Shown here one piece after another: positions 21,391 to 25,008 of a DNA stretch of 25,008 bases. Position numbers and translations under genes: made by a program. How positions within the stretch are numbered: the first letter of the stretch is position 1; each line of letters begins with the position of its first letter. The notes under the pieces were generated by a model. That model saw only the letters and a program-made list of their open reading frames with translations, was not told the origin of the DNA and made no database searches. This DNA is from CAYFXE01 sp964347035 (GTDB taxonomy: Bacteria > Acidobacteriota > Aminicenantia > Aminicenantales > Aminicenantaceae): assembly GCA_964347035.1 (NCBI GenBank), contig CAYFXE010000042.1:1-25008 (forward strand). Reading direction: 5' to 3'.

Positions 21391-22998
21391 TTACATCCTG
21401 AAAATACCGACTTTATAATCGGGGATCGGTGCATTCAGACTCATCGAAATCGCCAGGGCCAGAGCCTCTCGCGTCTCCAACGGGTCGAGGATGCCGTCAT
21501 CCCACAGCCTGGCTGTGCTGAAGTACGGGCTCGCCTCATAATCATATTTCTCGAGGATTGGCTTAATCATTTTCTCCTGTTCTGTTTTGGTCAGTTTTTT
21601 CCCCGATGCTTTTAGTCTTTTAATTTTGACGGTGACCAAAACATTGGCGGCCTGCTCGCCACCCATGACACTTATCCGGGCGTTGGGCCACATCCAGAGC
21701 AAGCGGGGTTCGTAAGCCCGGCCGCACATGGCGTAGTTTCCGGCTCCGTACGATCCACCAAAAATGATCGTAAATTTAGGAACATCCGCGTTGGCCGTGG
21801 CATGCACCAGCTTGGCTCCATCCTTGGCGATTCCGCCGTGTTCGTACTGCTTGCCAACGATAAATCCTGTGATGTTCTGGAGGTATATCAGAGGGATCTT
21901 GCGCATAGCACACAGTGTCACAAAATGGGCGCCCTTGAGCGAGCTTTCCGAAAAGAGAACTCCATTATTTGCCAATATGCCGACGGGGTACCCCATGATT
22001 CGGGCAAAACCGCAGATTAATGTCTGTCCGTAGAGTTCTTTAAATTCCTGGAATCGGCTTCCGTCCACAAGGCGGGCGATGATCTCTCTGACGTCGAAAG
22101 GCTTCCTCAAGTCTGTGGGAACGACTCCATAGATTTCCTCAGGATCATAATAAGGGTCCTCGGGTTCGGCCATATCGAGCTGGAATTTTCGGGGAGAGTC
22201 CAATGTCTCGACGATGTTGCGGGCAATCTCCAAGGCGTGGTTATCGTTGAGCGCATAATAATCAGAGACTCCTGAGATCCGGCAGTGGACATCTGCCCCG
22301 CCCAAATCCTCATCCGAGACTTCCTCTCCTGTCGCAGCTTTGACCAGAGGCGGTCCCCCGATAAAAATCGTTCCCTGCTTGCGGACGATCACCGTTTCAT
22401 CACTCATGGCCGGAACATAAGCTCCTCCGGCCGTACAGGATCCCATGACGATGGAAATTTGAGGAATGCCTAAGGCAGAGAGCCTGGCTTGATTGTAGAA
22501 GATGCGTCCGAAATGTCCCTTATCTGGAAAAGTGCCCGACTGTCTGGGCAGGAATATTCCCCCAGAATCAACGAGATAAACACAAGGGAGGCGGTTATTC
22601 AGGGCGACTTCTTGGGCACGCACATGCTTCTTGATGGTCATCGGGAAATACGTCCCCCCTTTGACCGTGGCATCATTGGCCACGATCAGCACTTCGCGAC
22701 CGTGAACAATCCCGATTCCTGTTATCACCCCGGCCGAGGGAGCCTCGTTATCGTACAAATCGTAGGCAGCGAGCGGGGTGAGTTCGAGGAAGGGCGTGTT
22801 TCGGTCAAAAAGTTTTTCAAGTCTTTCCCTAACTAAAAGTTTTTTTCGACTCTTGTGAAGATCCCTGTACTTTTTGGGTCCTCCTTGTTGAATCTCTGCC
22901 AACTTTTCTTTGTATTCCTTAACAAGCGCCTTCATCCGTATAGAATTCTGTTTAAACTCATCGCTTTGAGTGTCGACTTTGCTCTCGATTCTAAACAT
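21391..22998 (-). CDS. Acyl-CoA carboxylase carboxyltransferase (beta) subunit, methylcrotonyl-CoA type
   Basis: A 535-aa carboxyltransferase with two crotonase-like halves. It passes the carboxyl group from biotin to an acyl-CoA. Diagnostic stretches include APSAGVITGIGIVHG, VANDATVKGGTYFPMTIKKH, YLVDSGGIFLPRQ, FPDKGHFGRIFYNQA, MGSCTAGGAYVPAMSDE and GPPLVKAATGEEVS in the N half, and GILANNGVLF, PLIYLQNITGF and FGGSYGAGNYAMCGRAYEPRLLWMWPNARISVMGG in the C half. These resemble MCC beta more than propionyl-CoA carboxylase beta; geranyl-CoA carboxylase cannot be excluded. It is the first gene of the run, with a G-rich ribosome binding site (GAGGGGG) 5 nt before ATG 22998. The hydratase follows one base after the stop. 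Confidence 0.93.
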   Translation of the reverse strand: MFRIESKVDTQSDEFKQNSIRMKALVKEYKEKLAEIQQGGPKKYRDLHKSRKKLLVRERLEKLFDRNTPFLELTPLAAYDLYDNEAPSAGVITGIGIVHGREVLIVANDATVKGGTYFPMTIKKHVRAQEVALNNRLPCVYLVDSGGIFLPRQSGTFPDKGHFGRIFYNQARLSALGIPQISIVMGSCTAGGAYVPAMSDETVIVRKQGTIFIGGPPLVKAATGEEVSDEDLGGADVHCRISGVSDYYALNDNHALEIARNIVETLDSPRKFQLDMAEPEDPYYDPEEIYGVVPTDLRKPFDVREIIARLVDGSRFQEFKELYGQTLICGFARIMGYPVGILANNGVLFSESSLKGAHFVTLCAMRKIPLIYLQNITGFIVGKQYEHGGIAKDGAKLVHATANADVPKFTIIFGGSYGAGNYAMCGRAYEPRLLWMWPNARISVMGGEQAANVLVTVKIKRLKASGKKLTKTEQEKMIKPILEKYDYEASPYFSTARLWDDGILDPLETREALALAISMSLNAPIPDYKVGIFRM

Positions 22999-23597
22999 GA
23001 TTGCCCCCTCAACTATTTCTATTCATCGGTTTCCCATCGAGCCGGGGAAATATGCACAAGGAGAAAAAATGCAGTCTCGATTTTCCCCTGTTTTCCAATC
23101 TCTACCTTATTTCCTCGTAGCTCTCCCCTAGCTTAGCTCAATTGGCCTCTTTTTTAAACAGAAAAAGGGAACTGTTCCTCCCTACGTCATTCCCGCAGAA
23201 CATGTGCCCGCAGAATCGGATAGCAGGTAGCGGGAATCCAGAACTATCTTGATAGAAATATTTTATATATCTGGATTCCGGCTTCCGCAGGAATGACAGC
23301 CTAATTCTACGTCCCTTATATCCAGCATAATTCTGCGCTTCTTATATTACTTCACAACTTTTTGGGAGATGATGTAGACATCTCCAATTCCTTGGTATGA
23401 GAACAAATGAAGTATGAATAGGTGTAAAGAAGGCGAGGGCCTGTCCGTCTGAGCCACATAGTGGTGGGTGGAGGGATCTTCGGAGAAGCCTGTGCCCGCG
23501 AAAGCGGGTAATGGATTGAGCCTCACCTTTAAAGGTCTCATCCAACAACACCTTAATCAAAGTTTAAAGATGCTTCTGGAGATGATCATTACCCTAA
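22999..23597. other. Repeat-bearing intergenic region
   Basis: No gene is supported. Besides composite element B (23186-23297) it contains a 7-bp hairpin GGAGATG/CATCTCC at about 23364-23384, a CCCGC-GAAA-GCGGG hairpin near 23495-23508 and a perfect 12-nt palindrome ACCTTTAAAGGT (23525-23536). The open frames across 23342-23695 translate repeat sequence and look spurious. It separates the thiolase/DUF35 pair from the carboxylase genes on the same strand. Confidence 0.6.
23186..23297. repeat. Composite palindromic repeat element B (expanded loop)
   Basis: The forward half is GTCATTCCCGC (23186-23196) and GCGGGAATCCAG (23230-23241), with the usual short loop expanded to 33 bp that includes a second copy of CCCGCAGAA. 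After 29 bp an inverted copy follows, CTGGATTCC ... GGAATGAC (23271-23297). Arm types and the 29-bp centre match composite element A. Confidence 0.7.
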
Positions 23598-23990
23598 TTA
23601 TTCTGGGACGAATTTGTATCCGTAGCAGAGAATGCCGGACTCACCCTCCTCGAAAATCTTCCGGAACTCGATTTTCACTCTCTGTCCGATCTTGATCTCA
23701 TCGAAATCACAATCGACAATCTGCCCGGTCAATTTCACCCCATCGTCGAGTTCGACAATCCCCACTGCATACGGTGCCTGATCGGAAAACTGATGAGGAG
23801 GAACACGGATGATGGTGTAAGAAATTACCTTGCCTGCCTCGGCCAGCTTAGCTGGGATCAATTCTCTATTCTGACATTCAGGACAGATCAAACGAGGCGG
23901 AAAGTAAACCGTATCACACGATTCGCATTTATTTGCCTCGAGCCGGTAACGTTGAGGAATCTCTCTCCAGTATCTTGAAGGTGTTGACAT
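23598..23990 (-). CDS. DUF35 zinc-ribbon/OB-fold acyl-CoA-binding protein, thiolase partner
   Basis: A 130-aa protein with the standard DUF35 plan. There is an N-terminal helix (SRYWREIPQRYRLEANKC), a zinc ribbon with C22xxC25 and C36xxC39 (CESC, CPEC), and an OB fold from about 50 to 125 (GKVISYTIIRVPP, YAVGIVELDDGVKLTGQIVD, GQRVKIEF). DUF35 proteins bind the CoA end of acyl-CoA substrates and form complexes with SCP2-type thiolases in bacteria and archaea. It follows the thiolase gene by 9 nt, with ribosome binding site GGAGG 5 nt before ATG 23990, so it is very likely the thiolase's partner. Confidence 0.9.
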   Translation of the reverse strand: MSTPSRYWREIPQRYRLEANKCESCDTVYFPPRLICPECQNRELIPAKLAEAGKVISYTIIRVPPHQFSDQAPYAVGIVELDDGVKLTGQIVDCDFDEIKIGQRVKIEFRKIFEEGESGILCYGYKFVPE

Positions 23991-23999
23991 TGTTCCCTC

Positions 24000-25008
24000 C
24001 TATTCCCTCTCAAAAATGTGGACCAGGGTACTGCCGCCGCTTCCACCCATATTCTGGGTCATCCCAATCCGAGCATCTTTGACTTGCCTGCCACCTGCTT
24101 TACCTCGGAGCTGTTTCACGATTTCGATGACCTGAGCCACACCAGTTGCCCCCACAGGATGACCTTTGGATTTGAGCCCACCGCTGGCGTTAACCGGGAT
24201 CTTTCCTCCGACGGTTGTGACCCCATCCTCGACAGCCTTTCCTCCCTGTCCTTTCTCAACCAACCCGAGCGCTTCGGTTACGCAAATCTCGGCAATCGTA
24301 AAACAATCATGGACCTCAACCAGATCGATATCATCGGGTTTTTTATCTGCCATGGCATAGGCTTGTTTGGCAGCCTGGTAAGTTGCTTCGATCCAGGTGA
24401 TATCTTTCCTAGAGCTCAAGGCAATGGTATCAGTGGCATGGCCCGTGCCGATGATCTTTACGATGGACTTGTTCATCTTCTTGGCCATCTCGACAGGACA
24501 AAGAATAACCGCAGCCGCTCCGTCGGTGATGGGTGAACAATCCAAGATGCGTAGCGGATCTGCGACCATGACAGAATTGAGGACCTGCTCCACAGTCACC
24601 TTAAACGGGAATTGGGCCACAGGATTCTTGGAACCATTCTCGTGGTTTTTCACGGCAACCTGGGCCAATTGCTCCCGAGTTGTGCCGTATTTATCCATAT
24701 GAGCTCTGGCCATAAGCGCATAAAGTCCTGGAAAAGTAATCCCATGATACCCTTCATACTCCTGATCAGCAGCCGTGCCTAAAGCATAAGTGGCTTCATA
24801 ACCGCTGACATCAGTCATCTTCTCTATGCCTCCAACAAGAACGACATCATTCATTCCGGAAGCCACTTCCATATATCCGAGTCGTAAGGCCAGCCCTCCA
24901 GAAGAACAGGCCGTCTCGACTCTAGCCGAAGGAATCGGGGTTTGCCCCAGATAATCAGCCAGCATGGAAGCGATATGCTCCTGTCCCACGAACAAGCCTG
25001 AGGTCATA
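24000..25008 (-). CDS. Thiolase, SCP2-type acetyl-CoA acetyltransferase (5' end outside the window)
   Basis: 335 residues of a thiolase are visible. The Met at 25007 is internal: the sequence around SGLFVGQEH corresponds to a point well inside the family, so roughly the first 50-70 residues lie beyond the window edge. Catalytic features are ETACSSGGLAL with the nucleophilic Cys, EVHDCFTIAE, and NASGGLKSKGHPVGATG with the active-site His. The C-terminal TQNMGGSGGS lacks the second Cys of classical thiolases, as in SCP2/archaeal-type enzymes. The tight coupling to a DUF35 gene fits this group. It probably cleaves 3-ketoacyl-CoA or condenses acetyl-CoA units, working with the neighbouring carboxylase pathway. 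Confidence 0.9.
   Translation of the reverse strand, partial: MTSGLFVGQEHIASMLADYLGQTPIPSARVETACSSGGLALRLGYMEVASGMNDVVLVGGIEKMTDVSGYEATYALGTAADQEYEGYHGITFPGLYALMARAHMDKYGTTREQLAQVAVKNHENGSKNPVAQFPFKVTVEQVLNSVMVADPLRILDCSPITDGAAAVILCPVEMAKKMNKSIVKIIGTGHATDTIALSSRKDITWIEATYQAAKQAYAMADKKPDDIDLVEVHDCFTIAEICVTEALGLVEKGQGGKAVEDGVTTVGGKIPVNASGGLKSKGHPVGATGVAQVIEIVKQLRGKAGGRQVKDARIGMTQNMGGSGGSTLVHIFERE

Noticed and set aside
23342..23560. Overlapping open frames in the region between the DUF35 and carboxyltransferase genes
   Set aside because: They translate hairpin and repeat sequence, have no convincing start and show no domain; they look like chance frames.

Overview
The window looks like a chromosomal piece of an uncultivated Gram-negative bacterium of moderate GC content. 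Split ADP-heptose biosynthesis genes, a heptosyltransferase and an ECF sigma/anti-sigma/HtrA-like envelope cluster all imply an outer membrane. Gene content and the two repeat families (attccCGC-type palindromes and GGGGTCAGAC-ended elements) remind me of Candidatus Aminicenantes-type genomes, but that is an impression that I could not test. A run of ten Ns at 7987-7996 shows the sequence is a scaffolded assembly, probably metagenomic.

Layout. 1-4450 is an accessory stretch of small exported, membrane or unrecognised proteins with long intergenic gaps. Two unrelated exported proteins here (a SnoaL-like lipoprotein at 2378-2941 and a small secreted protein at 3905-4321) carry the same roughly 109-bp upstream sequence. 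4604-4689 is a type II (leucine-like) tRNA with an unexpected CAC anticodon. 4768-7074 is a padR-cocE operon with a strong, apparently autoregulated, leaderless promoter. 7142-9053 holds a HAD-like protein and a TrmA/RlmD-family rRNA uracil methyltransferase broken by the assembly gap. 9089-11165 holds a class C beta-lactamase-like serine hydrolase and a DUF1122 protein. 11255-11454 is a repeat cluster that includes a 19-bp tandem array. 11600-14679 is a heptose/LPS operon (HldE kinase half, HldE adenylyltransferase half, GT9 heptosyltransferase, ICMT-like methyltransferase). TrmH follows at 14781-15380.

From 15442 to the right end everything is on the minus strand. Reading in the direction of transcription (right to left): a thiolase with a DUF35 zinc-ribbon/OB partner; then an acyl-CoA carboxylase cluster of methylcrotonyl-CoA type (carboxyltransferase, methylglutaconyl-CoA hydratase-like protein, biotin carboxylase, biotin carrier protein), consistent with leucine/isovalerate degradation ending in thiolytic chemistry; then an ECF sigma factor, a membrane-anchored presumed anti-sigma factor, and a two-PDZ HtrA homologue that has lost the His and Asp of its catalytic triad. 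MITE-like inverted-repeat elements sit in this run directly at gene ends, and one supplies the last codons and the stop codon of the biotin carrier gene.

The observations most worth a second look are the duplicated leader, the leucine-like tRNA with a CAC anticodon flanked by an 11-bp inverted repeat, the sigma/anti-sigma/pseudo-HtrA cassette, the 19-bp tandem repeat array, and the recruitment of repeat ends as coding sequence.
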